Below are positions 45,295-56,270 of a stretch of DNA of 64,000 nt, one piece after another. A model generated the notes under the pieces. That model worked only from the letters and a program-made list of their open reading frames with translations. It had not been told where the DNA came from and made no database searches. How positions within the stretch are numbered: position 1 is the first letter of the stretch; each line of letters opens with the position of its first letter. The stretch comes from Tillus elongatus (Eukaryota; Arthropoda; Insecta; Coleoptera; Cleridae): positions 63,760,968 to 63,824,967 of the forward strand of contig OZ023269.1 of assembly GCA_964006375.1 (NCBI GenBank), written 5' to 3'. A program made the position numbers and the translations under genes.

Positions 45295-46554
45295 ATGTCT
45301 GATAGCGATATTGATAATTTAGAACATTTGGAATATAGATTAAGAAATATTAGTATTGGCGAAATTGATATTGTAGAACAACCCGATATAAATAATTCTA
45401 GAAACAATTTAAATATGGCAAATCAATTCCAAGAGTTTTACCTTAAAGCAATCCCCGAATTTAACGGACAACCTGAAAATGTAGGGAACTTCTTTAAAGC
45501 TTGTGATCTAGTAATGAACCAATTCTATGATGCAGATAATCCAAATTTATATCTTAACCATTTCCTATTAAATTATATTCAAACGAAACTAATTGCACAA
45601 GCCAGGTTAATTATTAACACTAAAATTATAAACACGTGGGTAGACTTAAGACGGGCAATTGTTGAGAACTTTACAGACCAGCGAGATGAAATCAGCTTAC
45701 TAGGCGAATTATTGACACTGAAACAGAGACATAACGAGGATGCCTTAGCGTTCAGTAATCGTTGCAGACACATTGAACAATTACTCATCTCTAATTTAAT
45801 ATCTAATGAACGTAACGAGGGAATTTTAGGATTAAAACAAAACATGTACAGACAACAGACACTGAAAGCGTTTATCGGTGGATTAAAAAACCCCCTCGGT
45901 ATGGTGGTCAGATCCACTCGACCGGACAGCATAGAACAAGCTTTAAAATTTATATTTTCAGAGGAAAATTATGAATATAGGGACAGATTATTACAACGGT
46001 CAAATTTCAACAATAATAACAATAACAAGCACGACAAACAACAAAAACCAGTTTTCCAAAGAAATACCCCAAATTTTAACAATATTCAATTTCAAAAACC
46101 CTTCCAACAACAAAATTATCGTGCACCTTTTAACTATAATTCAAACAGACCCCAAATGTCTCACCCACAATTTCAGGGGAACCCTTCAAATCAATTCTCA
46201 ATGAGAAGACCGACGTAAAACCCTAATGACAATACTAGAAGATATCCACAGGCTATGGATGTCGGCAGTAACAACACGAGACATACTAATTTCAGCCGAC
46301 AACAACCCTCACAAAATAGACGAAACAATTTTCCTTCCAACAATTTTCAAAAAAGACAAAATTTCATACCAGAAGAAATAAACTATAACGAAACGAATAA
46401 TTCTTTTCCTTTCAATGAATTAGAAAGAAGACAACATTTCTTACCAGAAGAATTAAATTATGACGTAACATATAATGAACAATCACCCTCTGAATTATAC
46501 GATGCACAGCATCAAAATTTTCCGATAGCAGGGAGCTCAAAAACAGAACCGTAA
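45295..46554 (+). pseudogene. gag: Errantivirus copy 2 gag, one nonsense codon
   Basis: Starts MSDSDIDNLEHLEYRL. The capsid-like region includes YLKAIPEFNGQPENVGNF and LAFSNRCRHIEQLL, followed by an Asn/Gln/Phe-rich tail. The frame is interrupted by TAA at 46216-46218, where copy 1 has a tyrosine codon, and continues in the same frame to 46554 (through NYNETNNSFPFNE and LPEELNYDVTYNEQ). There is no zinc knuckle. Gag assembles the particle core. The nonsense codon removes about 110 C-terminal residues and also the frameshift site, so pol could not be made from this copy except by readthrough. Confidence 0.92.
46515..46521 (+). promoter_or_regulatory. -1 ribosomal frameshift heptamer A_AAT_TTT (gag-pol)
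   Basis: In the gag frame the codons are CAA AAT TTT, giving the canonical X_XXY_YYZ form AAATTTT. It lies about ten codons before the gag stop. The -1 frame is open from here through the protease into pol. The same heptamer is kept in copy 1 at 27193-27199. Confidence 0.75.
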
Positions 46555-49500
46555 TAGATATTAATAATTTTAACACAATATCCCAATTACCCTACGTAAT
46601 AATAAAAGAACTACCCGGAAAAATACTGCTCGACTCCGGTAGTACTAAGAGCCTTTTAAACCCGTCCATAGCATATAACAACTTTTATAATAAGATTTAC
46701 AATCACCCGTTTTTAATTAAAAGTGCTCATGGTTATTCCAGCCACAATAATCGAGCCAGAATAATTTTAAACTCACTAACGGACAGTGAGCAAGAGTTTT
46801 GCCTATTTGAATTTAACAAAAATTTCGTAGCTCTTATTGGAATTGACTTTTTGATAAAAAATCAAGCGAACATTGATTTTAAAAACCAGAGACTCAATTT
46901 AAAAAATCGAAGCATTAAGATAAACTTCCCTCATACAAGGGATCATGAAGATAAGATGGGTAGTAATAGTAGTAGCAATAACAATCGGATAAGTAGGCTC
47001 ATCAAAGCAAATGATGAAATGAATCACCTTAACGTAAGTAATACAATAGACAGAAGCATTATTGCACTTGAACTCGAACTAGGAAAGCGTAATCAGCCAT
47101 TAAATGATGACGATGGAAGGTTACAACAAGTAACAAATGACCTAGGAGAAATGTTTACCCACAATAAAGGTAAACGGGATCAAGTTTCATTAAACACATA
47201 TGAATATCGTCGAAATAAAAATGTGAGTGATACGAGGACGATACAAAAAGATATAACGGATCAAATTGAAAATAAAGCGAATATGATATCAAATAATTCT
47301 TACTATCACCAGAATTATAATAATAATTATACGGGGAGTGTACAAAAAAATATTACAAATCAAATTAGGATAAATCACTTAAATAACCAGGAGAAAGAAA
47401 TTTTAATTGATTTATGTACAGAATTTCAAGATATTTTTGCAAAAGAAAATGAACCACTGACGCATACAAACGTCATTAAACACAAAATTAGACTAAAAGA
47501 CGATATACCAATAAACGCCAAACTATATAGATACCCATATATTCACAAACCAGAAGTAGACAAACAAATTAACGAAATGCTAAATCAAAGGATAATTAGG
47601 AACAGTCATAGCGCTTATAATAGTCCAATATGGGTGATCCCAAAAAAAGCAGATGCCAGCGGCAAACAAAAATGGCGGATCGTCGTGGATTACCGCAAGT
47701 TAAATGAGAAGACTATACCTGATAGACACCCTATACCAAAAATCGAAGAGATACTGGATAAACTCGGGCGTGCACAATATTTTTCGACCATAGACTTAAT
47801 TTCGGGCTACCACCAGATAGAAATGGACCCAAATGACATTGAAAAAACGGCGTTTAGCACTGATACAGGCCATTATGAGCACCTCAGGATGCCGTTCGGG
47901 CTTTCAGGGGCGCCTGCTACATTTACCCGACTGATGCAACACGTTTTAAACGGTTTAATAGGAAAAACATGCTTAGTGTACATGGATGATGTGATAGTAT
48001 TCTCAACATCATTACAAGAACATATCGAAAAATTAAGATTAGTATTCGAACGATTTAGACAAAGTAATCTGAAAATACAGCTAGACAAAAGCGACTTTCT
48101 GCAAAAAGAAGCGGAATTCCTCGGGCATATAGTGACGCCAGAAGGCATCAAGCCTAATCCAAAGAAACTAGACGCCATAAGAAAATTCCCAATACCCAAG
48201 ACACCAAAAGAAATTAAATCATTCCTAGGACTTATAGGCTACTACAGGAAATTTATAGAAAACTTTGCGCATGTCACAAAACCACTAACTAAATGTTTAA
48301 AGAAAAACGTAACAATCGACATTAACGACGGAGAATACATAAATGCCTTTAATACATGTAAAGACATATTGATGAATTCACCAGTATTAATACCTCCAGA
48401 TTTTTCAAAGGAGTTCATTTTAACAACAGATGCATCAAACGTGGCAATCGCAGGGATTTTAAGCCAAGGAGATCCGAAATCAGACCAACCAATAGCTTAC
48501 GCAAGCCGAACGTTAAATGAAACAGAATCTAGATACAGCACAATAGAAAAGGAACTACTGGCCATAGTATGGGCCACAAACTACTTTAGACCCTATCTAT
48601 ACGGCAGGAAATTCACAATATATACAGACCATAAACCATTAAAATGGCTATTTTCCCTGAAACAACCTAACTCAAAATTATTAAGGTGGAGACTCAAACT
48701 AGAAGAGTACGATTTCAAAATAGAATATAAAAAAGGTAAATTAAATAATGCAGCGGACGCACTTTCGAGAGTAGAGATAAACCCCTTAGATGTAGATAAC
48801 CAATCAATGATAAACAATGTAGACGAAAATGACGACGTTATAACCATAAGCGACGGAGAAACAAGAAATTCCAACGCAGATTCTTATTCCGCGCCGGGCA
48901 TGCCAATCTTAGAAGAAGAAATAATCAACAGTAAAACAAACCAGATATTCTTTAAAAATGCTGATACCCCGGAGATTTTATCACTCAGAAAGGACAAAAG
49001 GAATTTTATTCACGCCACATTCAATTTAAACGAGCCAAATCAAATAGAACAATTTATCAAAGAATATTGCCTACCACAGAGAAAATATTACTGTCTATTT
49101 GTAAATGAACGAGATTATGAAATGGTAAGTTCGGCAATTAATCAAAAATTTAATAACGTAGACTCACCTAAATTTTATAGATGTTTAGAAACTAGAGAAG
49201 AAATAAATAGCGAAGAAGAACTCCTAGAGAAAATAGTTCTATTTCACGAGGGAAAGAGTAATCATCGAGGCGCTGATGAGACCTATTTACGAATGAAACG
49301 CAAATACTATTTTCCGAATTTAAAACGAAAAATAGAAGAGTTTATAAAAAGTTGCGAGTTATGTAAAACATGTAAATACAACAGAAATCCGGCGCAAATT
49401 TCACTAGAACACACACCCACACCATCTAGGCCTTTAGAAATCTTACACCTAGACACCTTCCAAATTGAAACGTCTCAATTTCTAACAGTATTCGACCCCT

Positions 49501-50240
49501 TTAGTAAATTCGTGCAAGCATTTCCGATAAAAAGTAAAAATGCAACAGAAATCTCCAAGAACTTAATTAAATACTTTTCCCAATACGGAAGCTGTAAAAC
49601 AATAATTTCGGACGCAGGGACTGAATTCTCAAATATATTAATAAAAGAGCTATTAAAAGCTTACCAAATTGAGTTACATGTGACAACATCGCAAAATCCG
49701 ATGTCAAACGGACCGATAGAAAGATTTCACAGTACGATAATTGAGCACTATAGATTATTTAAAACAAAATTTAAAGAAATGAAACCAATTGACTTAACGC
49801 CTTATTGTATTTTCGCATATAACTCCTCCATACACTCGCAAACCTTAAAACCACCTTTTGAGCTAATATTCGGATATACACCTGAATTATTTAATTATGA
49901 CCCAGAAGTAATTATCACCCAAGAATATAACACGAGACATAAAGACTTAATGAAAATTATATACGAAGTCATTCAAGACCGAATCGAAAACTCAAAATAC
50001 AAAACGTTACAACGGACGAATAAAAATGCTAACCAACCTTTTAAAGAAGGAGACATAGTATACAAAAAGATTCCTCCAGGATTTCACAAAAAACACAAAA
50101 ACCCTTTTACTGGACCTTATTCAATAATTTCCCTGATTGAACATAATAAAGCCATAATACTAAATCACAGAACTGACGAACAGACAATCACCCATTTACG
50201 CAATCTTCGCCTTGCAGGTTCATCCTCTTCACCAGAGTAA
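46522..50240 (+). CDS. pol: Errantivirus copy 2 Pol: protease, reverse transcriptase, RNase H, integrase
   Basis: A single open frame of about 1240 codons, the part from Met 46851 being 1129 residues. Protease: LLDSGSTKSLL at about 46626-46658. RT: SPIWVIPKK, WRIVVDYRKLNEKT, STIDLISGYHQIEM, PFGLSGAPATFTR and VYMDDVIVFS with the YMDD box at 47979-47990. RNase H: LTTDASNVAIAGILSQ, then STIEKELLAIVW and TDHKPLKWLF. Integrase: a His-His-Cys-Cys zinc region (HEGKSNHRG, SCELCKTC) and the catalytic triad in LHLDTF, ISDAGTEFSN and GPIERFHST. It is expressed as a Gag-Pol fusion by -1 frameshifting. No stop or frame break was seen, in contrast with copies 1 and 3. Confidence 0.96.
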
Positions 50241-50327
50241 AACCACAATTAGAAGACCTAACAGACAATCCAGGCATACTGCCACGCAAACTGGGACAAG
50301 CCTTTTCAGAAAACGATAAATGGAGAA
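50218..50327 (+). promoter_or_regulatory. Candidate env splice acceptor and leader (copy 2)
   Basis: The sequence CTTCGCCTTGCAG ends at 50217, a pyrimidine-rich tract plus CAG. The env frame is open from just after it (50219) to the first Met at 50327. Errantivirus env is made from a spliced RNA, so this is the natural acceptor candidate. It is conserved in copies 1 (about 28797) and 3. Confidence 0.45.
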
Positions 50328-51895
50328 TGATTCATATACATGACCTAAGACAACTATACGACGACTTTAACAGACTAAAAACTTACTTTGACAACATAAT
50401 AAGCGTAATGAATGCAGAATACAAGTTAGAATATAAAAATTTTATTTTAACAATCAATTTCACCATCAGCAATATTGATGACACATTTTGTCGAATATTT
50501 TCAAGAACGATTAGGAACAAAAGAGGTATAATAAACGGACTAGGATCGATATTCAAATCAATAACTGGGAACTTAGATGCAGATGACGGCGACAGAATAT
50601 ATAAAGCTCTTGAAATTTTGAGGAAAGATCAAAATCAAGTACATCAACTTTTTAGTTCACAGACATCCCTAATGATAGATGCTATAACAGAGTTCAATAA
50701 AACAATAGACAACCTGAACCATAACCAAGAAGCCATAGTAGCGAGAATAAACGATTTGGAATATACAATAGATAGTCTAAAAAGTGACCAACTAACAAAT
50801 TTTCATAGAGTAAAACATTTGGAATTACTCACTCAAATCAGTTATTTGTTAAATAATGTACTAAACATGATATTAACAACAGAAAATGCAATTACTTTTT
50901 CAAAATTGAACACGTATCATACGTCAATACTGAAACCGAAATTTATATCAAAAGAATTAGAAAATATTGAAAACCATATCTCAAAATCAAGATTAATAAC
51001 AAAATCCGACATTTCACTTTACGAAAAAATATTTAACATAAAAACCGTTCAAATTGATTTTAAAATTATATTCCAAATAGATATACCCTTAGTAGACAAA
51101 TCAGATTATATTTATTATCAATTGTATGCATTACCAGTCCCTAAAAATCCATATACCTTCAGAATGATTGTCCCTAGAACCAAGTACCTAATCCTTAGCA
51201 GCAAACACTACGCTTACAGAAACGAAAATTGTAGGAATCTAAAAGACCAGACATACTTTTGTGAAAATGACAACCCGACAGCACTTAACGAAAACAACCC
51301 ATGCGAAATTAAACTGATCAACTTCCAGAAACCGATAAACAATTGCAAGCAAGAACTTGTCAAAATAACAAAAACAACAGTCTCTAAATATGGCAATACC
51401 CAATACATAATAGTGGCACCCGAAGAAACGAAAATCAAACTTAGCTGCGAAGAAAATGAAGAAACCAAAATAATCAGCGGAACAAAACTGGCGACTTTGA
51501 AACCCAAATGCCAACTTATCATCAATAACGAAAGATTTAGTTCAGTACAAATGGCATCGGAAACACAACAATCGTTCAATCTCCCAAACATCGAATTGGT
51601 AACAAATAAAGCACCCATATTCCCAGACAAATTACCAGAACTAAAATTAGAAAATGTCCAACTGCACGACTTGAACAATATCAAATCCCAGTTACAATCC
51701 ATCAATGGCAAAATTCCAGGAACCATCTATTTGCCCATATACCACCCTAGTGTATGGACAATTATACTATACCTGGTGATAATAATAACAATAATCACAA
51801 TAACTTCAAAATACTTCTGGCAGAAATCAAAAACGAAAACTGCTGACTCCAAACCAATTACTGGATTCCCGATGACTATTCGGAACGAACCATAG
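50327..51895 (+). CDS. env: Errantivirus copy 2 envelope glycoprotein (F-type fusion protein)
   Basis: 522 residues from the first Met (MIHIHDLRQL), with the frame open about 36 codons further upstream. There is a furin-type RNKR at residues 63-66 followed by GIINGLGSIFKSITGN, the fusion-peptide-like segment of insect errantivirus and baculovirus F proteins. Long heptad-like helices follow (residues 85-170), then a cysteine-bearing ectodomain (CENDNPTALNENNPCEI), a membrane anchor near residues 474-494 (IILYLVIIITIITITS) and a short tail. No signal peptide is visible in this frame, consistent with a spliced first exon. Role in the family: cell entry by membrane fusion. The frame is intact. 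Confidence 0.93.
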   Translation: MIHIHDLRQLYDDFNRLKTYFDNIISVMNAEYKLEYKNFILTINFTISNIDDTFCRIFSRTIRNKRGIINGLGSIFKSITGNLDADDGDRIYKALEILRKDQNQVHQLFSSQTSLMIDAITEFNKTIDNLNHNQEAIVARINDLEYTIDSLKSDQLTNFHRVKHLELLTQISYLLNNVLNMILTTENAITFSKLNTYHTSILKPKFISKELENIENHISKSRLITKSDISLYEKIFNIKTVQIDFKIIFQIDIPLVDKSDYIYYQLYALPVPKNPYTFRMIVPRTKYLILSSKHYAYRNENCRNLKDQTYFCENDNPTALNENNPCEIKLINFQKPINNCKQELVKITKTTVSKYGNTQYIIVAPEETKIKLSCEENEETKIISGTKLATLKPKCQLIINNERFSSVQMASETQQSFNLPNIELVTNKAPIFPDKLPELKLENVQLHDLNNIKSQLQSINGKIPGTIYLPIYHPSVWTIILYLVIIITIITITSKYFWQKSKTKTADSKPITGFPMTIRNEP

Positions 51896-51919
51896 GCTTC
51901 GTTCTCTAAAGGATGGAGG

Positions 51920-52325
51920 AGATAACAATAGCCAACTCATACAATGTATATAAGAAGTACAGATCCCGATTCAACACCCAAGGTCGCTGACGAATGGGTT
52001 AATTAAAAGCAGCGCAATTAGAAGAATAGACTATTCATAAATGGGTAAACAACTAGACCTTCAATTCAGCAACCAGCCACCTGCTAGGATCACCTTCAAG
52101 ACTGCAACTTAGGTGGAAACCGCCTCTCGGTCCACGCCCCACCAGAGACTATATATGGAAGTTACCAGACCACGGACGGACATTCCTACATTGTTATTGC
52201 TTGAGTCTATTTTAAATTGTCATAATTTATATTTATCATTTTTTATTATTATTCATAACTATTTTATGTAACTATAATCAATAAATTCTTTTAAAAAGTC
52301 AAGTGTGTTAACAAGAAAGTTAACT
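51920..52325 (+). repeat. 3' LTR of errantivirus copy 2 (406 bp)
   Basis: Follows the purine-rich GGATGGAGG. Identical to the 5' LTR apart from two substitutions (near 52208 and 52259). Followed by CGCG. Confidence 0.96.
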
Positions 52326-52510
52326 CGCGTGTTTACTTTTTTGGCACAGTGAACAACATATGGTGTGTTCAGTAACAAGTTGTTTGCTTTTAACACAACA
52401 GAGTCCTCACACAGGCCCTGGCGATTTAACTGGGCTAACACAGAGGCAGATGATGATACTGATGACGTGGAGATAGCTGATGTTGTTGTTAGTGCTGAGC
52501 TTACGTTTAT
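52326..52510 (-). pseudogene. Polinton C small protein, N-terminal half (split by errantivirus copy 2)
   Basis: Minus-strand frame open from about 52510, with a Ser/Thr-rich start, then VLAQLNRQGLCEDSVVLKAN, ending CAKKVNTR at the CGCG target. It continues in the same protein at 44695. No ATG is present in this frame after the upstream TGA, so the start codon may be mutated. A TATATAAG box on the minus strand lies at 52532-52539. Function unknown. Confidence 0.5.
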
Positions 52511-52768
52511 TCAGCTGGTGTGTGTGTGGAGCTTATATATAGAAAGAGGATCACCACGCCCACCACTTGCGAAAGAAAAAAGTGAAGCCAGGTCTTGTGC
52601 AAACCTAAAAAACCACGCAAGTTTCTCGCTTGATTAAACAGTACTTTCAATGACCTAGTTTCAGCTATGTACATTCTAAACGAATATATTACATACTGTT
52701 AATTAAGATAATTGGTACCTATTTGCATACATGCCGCTTGCAATATTAGAGAAAAATAGCTATGCAAA

Positions 52769-52821
<53 letters not shown>

Positions 52822-53130
52822 CATTAAATACTAAATTATAATAATGACGGGCCTCTAATTGAATATATTTGCATACATAATTTACGATTGCAATAAGGAA
52901 AACGAACGTATATTGATTGTAATAAAGGGAAAGTGAAGGTTGTTTAGAAAAGAGAACGTATATGACCGCGTTTAACAAAAGTAAGTCAATATACGTTCAC
53001 TTTTCAGGGGTATATAAGCAGGTTACGACGAGTCTGTTTCAAATTGCATCTGTGAGCTTGTTACGTGCAGGTAATTATTGTGTGTGGTTTTTAAACGTAT
53101 TTAGACTAGTAAAACTTTTTCTTGTGAAGA
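52511..53130. promoter_or_regulatory. Divergent promoter region of Polinton C
   Basis: TATATAAG occurs on the minus strand at 52532-52539 (toward the split small gene) and on the plus strand at 53011-53018 (toward PolB, ATG at 53131). A (TA)n tract at 52771-52819 lies between. The phrase ATATACGTTCACTTT/AAGTGAAGG appears in both orientations near 52900-53000. No gene seen between the two TATA boxes. Confidence 0.55.
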
Positions 53131-55478
53131 ATGGCGTTTACCATCATAAAAGACTTTATTAAAACCAACCAACGCTATCGCTTGAGACAGCAGTGTGTCG
53201 AATTCAAACTAAATGCCTTCAGTGAGACCGTGCAAGACCCTGAACAATGGCTCAAGCAGGGGCTTCGGGAGATTTATGAGCATTTAGTCGGGAGCCTCGA
53301 CTCCGAAAGTAAAGTAGGGTTTACGTTTACCGCTGACGATCTTGACACAGACTTCCATATAGCATTTAAACCAGTGTCGCGTCTAAAATTCGACGATTTG
53401 TGGAAGCTGCTGGACTCTCTGTACCAGAGCAAAAAGGAAGCCGTAGAGGGCGATACTTACAAAATTATTGCCACAAGCTTCCAGCCATACAGAGGGTCAG
53501 GTCGAGAGCACGCACCCTACATGAGTTTCGAGGAGGAGTGTGCTAAAAGATATGGGATAGTTTCAATAAAAAACAAGGACAACCTGTGCCTTGTTAGAGC
53601 TCTCGTTGTTGCCCTTGCTTATGTTATGAATGTTCCATATTTGAAACAAGTAAGGCAAAATATTGGTAAAAGGCAAGATAAGGAAGCGTTTCAGTTGATG
53701 AAGAAGGCTGGTGTTGAGATTCCAGAAAATGGTGCAGGTATTGAGCAAATACAACAGTTTCAGCAGCACCTTAAAGACTGTAAAATTACAGTGTATAAGT
53801 ATGGTTCAAAAGGTCGAGATGTGTTGTATGAAGGGCCCGATGCCAAGTATAAGTTAAATTTGCTTCACCACAAGCATAATTTTAACGTCATCACCAGCCT
53901 TACATCAGCTTTCTGTTCGGGATAGTTTTGTGAGCGTTGCCATATTCCATATAACAGTAAAGATGAGCATAGGTGTCGAGGCCAGTGTCCCTGCTGTCAA
54001 CAAGAACCTCCGTGCGGGAAGGTGGTTGAAATTTTATGCTCTGACTGTAATAGAAAATTCAGAGGCCAGAGCTGTTTTGATCATCACAAGGCTTCATCGT
54101 CAACGCAGGGAAGAAACATGTGTGACCGTTTAAGAAGATTTGGGGATTCTTTAAAAACGGTAAAAACAGATAGAACTCACGTATGTGGGGAAATCTTTTG
54201 TAATATCTGCAAAAAGCACCAACCTTCAACACACCAATGTTACATTCACGTGGACACGTCTAAGCCCAACATAGATAACACCTTGTTTGTCTTTTGTGAT
54301 TTTGAGACCAGGCAAGACGAAGAGAATGCCCGTGATGAACACGTACATATGCCCGTTCTGTGTGTTTACCAGCAAAGATGCAGCGACTGCTTTCGATATG
54401 GGTAGTGAGGTGTCATGCCAGAAGTGTGGAGTGAGAAGGTAGGTGCTAACAACCGAAGACTTTATTCAACCATTTCTTCAACAGTTATTTACCAGCAGTA
54501 AGAAATTCAAAATGTCATCATCTTGGCTCACAACGGGACAGGCTTATGATCATCAGTTTATTATACGTCACGTATTGGAACAAATGACAGGTATTAAACC
54601 CGAGGTGATCATGAGGGGGAGTAAGATTCTGATGATGACTGCTGGTCGTTTAAGTTTCTCGATTCACTAAATTACTTTCAAATGAAACTGGCGTCCCTTC
54701 CTAAAGCTTTCGGTCTGAGTGAAGTTGAAAAAAGTCTATTTCCCTCATTTGTTTAATACACTGAAAAATCAAAATTATGTCGGTCCGATGCCCCACACGA
54801 GATTTTACAACCCAGATGCCATGAAAGAAGCGCGATCGAACAGCGTTTCATCAAATGGTACNNNNNNNNNNNNNNNNNNNNNNNNNNNNNNNNNNNNNNN
54901 NNNNNNNNNNNNNNNNNNNNNNNNNNNNNNNNNNNNNNNNNNNNNNNNNNNNNNNNNNNNNNNNNNNNNNNNNNNNNNNNNNNNNNNNNNNNNNNNNNNN
55001 NNNNNNNNNNNNNNNNNNNNNNNNNNNNNNNNNNNNNNNNNNNNNNNNNNNNNNNNNNNNNGATGCACAACAAACTGATGTTTGCTTTGTGCAGAACGTG
55101 TGCCGAAGAAATGAACAAGGGCGAGTGTTGTCATTCAGAAGAACAACGTGCCTTCACCGGAACATGGGTTATGGATGAAGTGAGAAAAGCTGTGGACAAG
55201 GGGTATAAGCTGATGGAAATACTGCAAGTGTGGGAGTATAACATCACTCAATATTGCAGGGCATCAAACACAGGAGGTCTTTTTGCCGAAATGATGAATA
55301 AATTCATCAAAATTAAGCAAGAAGCATCAGGTTTGCCTTCAGATTATTGCACCAAAGAGGCTAAAGACAAATACATAGAGGATTTCCTGGACAATGAAGG
55401 TATTCAGATGGACTTTTCAGCTATTACGAAGAATCCAGGCCTGAGGTCTCTAGCTAAACTGATTCTCAACAGTTTTTG
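53131..55478 (+). pseudogene. polB: Polinton protein-primed DNA polymerase B, exon 1 (broken, contains gap)
   Basis: ATG 53131 (MAFTIIKDFIKTNQRYRLRQ). The N-terminal Polinton-specific region runs to 53925, where an in-frame TAG interrupts it; the same frame goes on with cysteine pairs (CERCHIPY, CPCC, CSDC, CNIC) and the exonuclease I motif FVFCDFETR near 54290. A frame change near 54395 and others near 54530 and 54650 follow. A 200-base N gap at 54862-55061 hides part of the palm. After the gap the open frame has GLFAEMMNKFIKIKQEASG and NPGLRSLAKLILNSFW, the region leading into polymerase motif B. Known role: replicates the linear genome from a terminal protein primer. Several lesions make this copy inactive. 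Confidence 0.92.
54862..55061. other. Assembly gap (200 N)
   Basis: Exactly 200 unknown bases inside the polymerase gene. The round length suggests a placeholder, so the true size is unknown and coordinates downstream may not be exact. Confidence 0.99.
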
Positions 55479-55541
55479 GTATGTTGTGTGTGTGAGTGTG
55501 CGTATCTAACATATATGTTATTGTTTTTTCTGTTGTTTCAG
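55479..55541 (+). other. Spliceosomal intron (63 nt) inside PolB
   Basis: GTATGTTGTG at the 5' end, CTAAC at 55506-55510 as a branch-like site, then a T-rich tract and TTTCAG at the 3' end. Removing it joins the polymerase motif in frame (Asn-Ser-Phe-Trp to Gly-Lys-Phe). Without removal the frame stops at 55507-55509. Confidence 0.85.
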
Positions 55542-56253
55542 GGGCAAGTTTGAAAAGAGGGAGAACCAGACTAAGATGGATATAGTCAGACAGCCGTCTG
55601 AACTCTATAAGCTTGATAACAACCCAGCCATCAACGTCAAACATGTCACCATAATCAATGAAGAAGTGTTGCTGGTCAGTTGGGAGTACAAAGATGAAGC
55701 CGCCGACAACGTAACCACTGTCAATGTAGCCATTACTGCCTATGTCACAGCCCAAGCTAGGATGAAACTCTATTCCTATTTGGAACAGTTGGGTGACAGA
55801 GTCCTGTATTATGACACGGACTCTGTCATTTACGTGTCCAAGGAGGGTGACTGGGACATCCCAATAGGTTCTGGCTTGGGTGAGATGATTGACGAGTTGG
55901 CTGACTATGGAGACGGCAGCTACATTATAGAGTTTGTGTCGGCGGGCCCCAAAAATTACAGTTTTACCGTATACTCTCCTACGACCGGAAAGACACATAA
56001 AGTGTGTAGGGTAAAGGAGTTTGCTCTCAACTACAACGCAACACAACACATCAACACGGAGGTGATGAAGCAGATGGTGGAGAATCCAAGTGCAGAACCG
56101 GTCGTTGTTCACTTTGATCAAATACGCAGAACACAAACACACGAGTTGGTAACCAGGTCGGAAACCAAAGTGTACAAGCCGTGTTTGACAAAAATTCAAC
56201 GACAACAGTTTCGACTCTACACCGTACGGTTTCAAAAGACAAAAACAGACTGA
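55542..56253 (+). pseudogene. polB: Polinton DNA polymerase B, exon 2 (C-terminal palm and thumb)
   Basis: Continues with GKFEKRENQTKMDIVRQP, then VAITAYVTAQARMKLYSYLE and VLYYDTDSVIYV, the catalytic YxDTD motif C at about 55806-55826, and the thumb-type block GDGSYIIEFVSAGPKNYSF. It ends with TGA at 56251-56253, which overlaps the poly-A signal AATAAA. This exon has no visible lesion, unlike exon 1. Confidence 0.92.
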
Positions 56254-56270
56254 ATAAAAGTGTTTTTAGG

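Larger units (their letters stand above)
44696..52325 (+). mobile_element. Errantivirus copy 2: 7.63-kb near-complete endogenous retrovirus
   Basis: LTRs of 406 bp at 44696-45101 and 51920-52325 differ at two positions by eye. CGCG duplications lie at 44692-44695 and 52326-52329. Contents: tRNA-Ser-like primer site, gag with one nonsense codon, frameshift heptamer, full pol, full env and polypurine tract. It is inserted in Polinton C. The LTR similarity marks a recent insertion. It is the only copy here with RT and RNase H, so it represents the autonomous form of the family. Confidence 0.96.
52326..56270 (+). mobile_element. Polinton C, right portion (PolB module)
   Basis: Continuation of the element that begins at 42226, after removal of the errantivirus. 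It holds the N-terminal half of the small minus-strand gene, a divergent promoter and the PolB gene. No integrase, ATPase or capsid genes follow, and no right terminal repeat is visible up to 60.9 kb, so the element is truncated or rearranged near 56.3 kb. Confidence 0.7.

Noticed and set aside
55450..56235. 261-codon minus-strand frame opposite PolB exon 2
   Set aside because: Antisense of the polymerase; the plus strand has catalytic motif C and the splice-site evidence.
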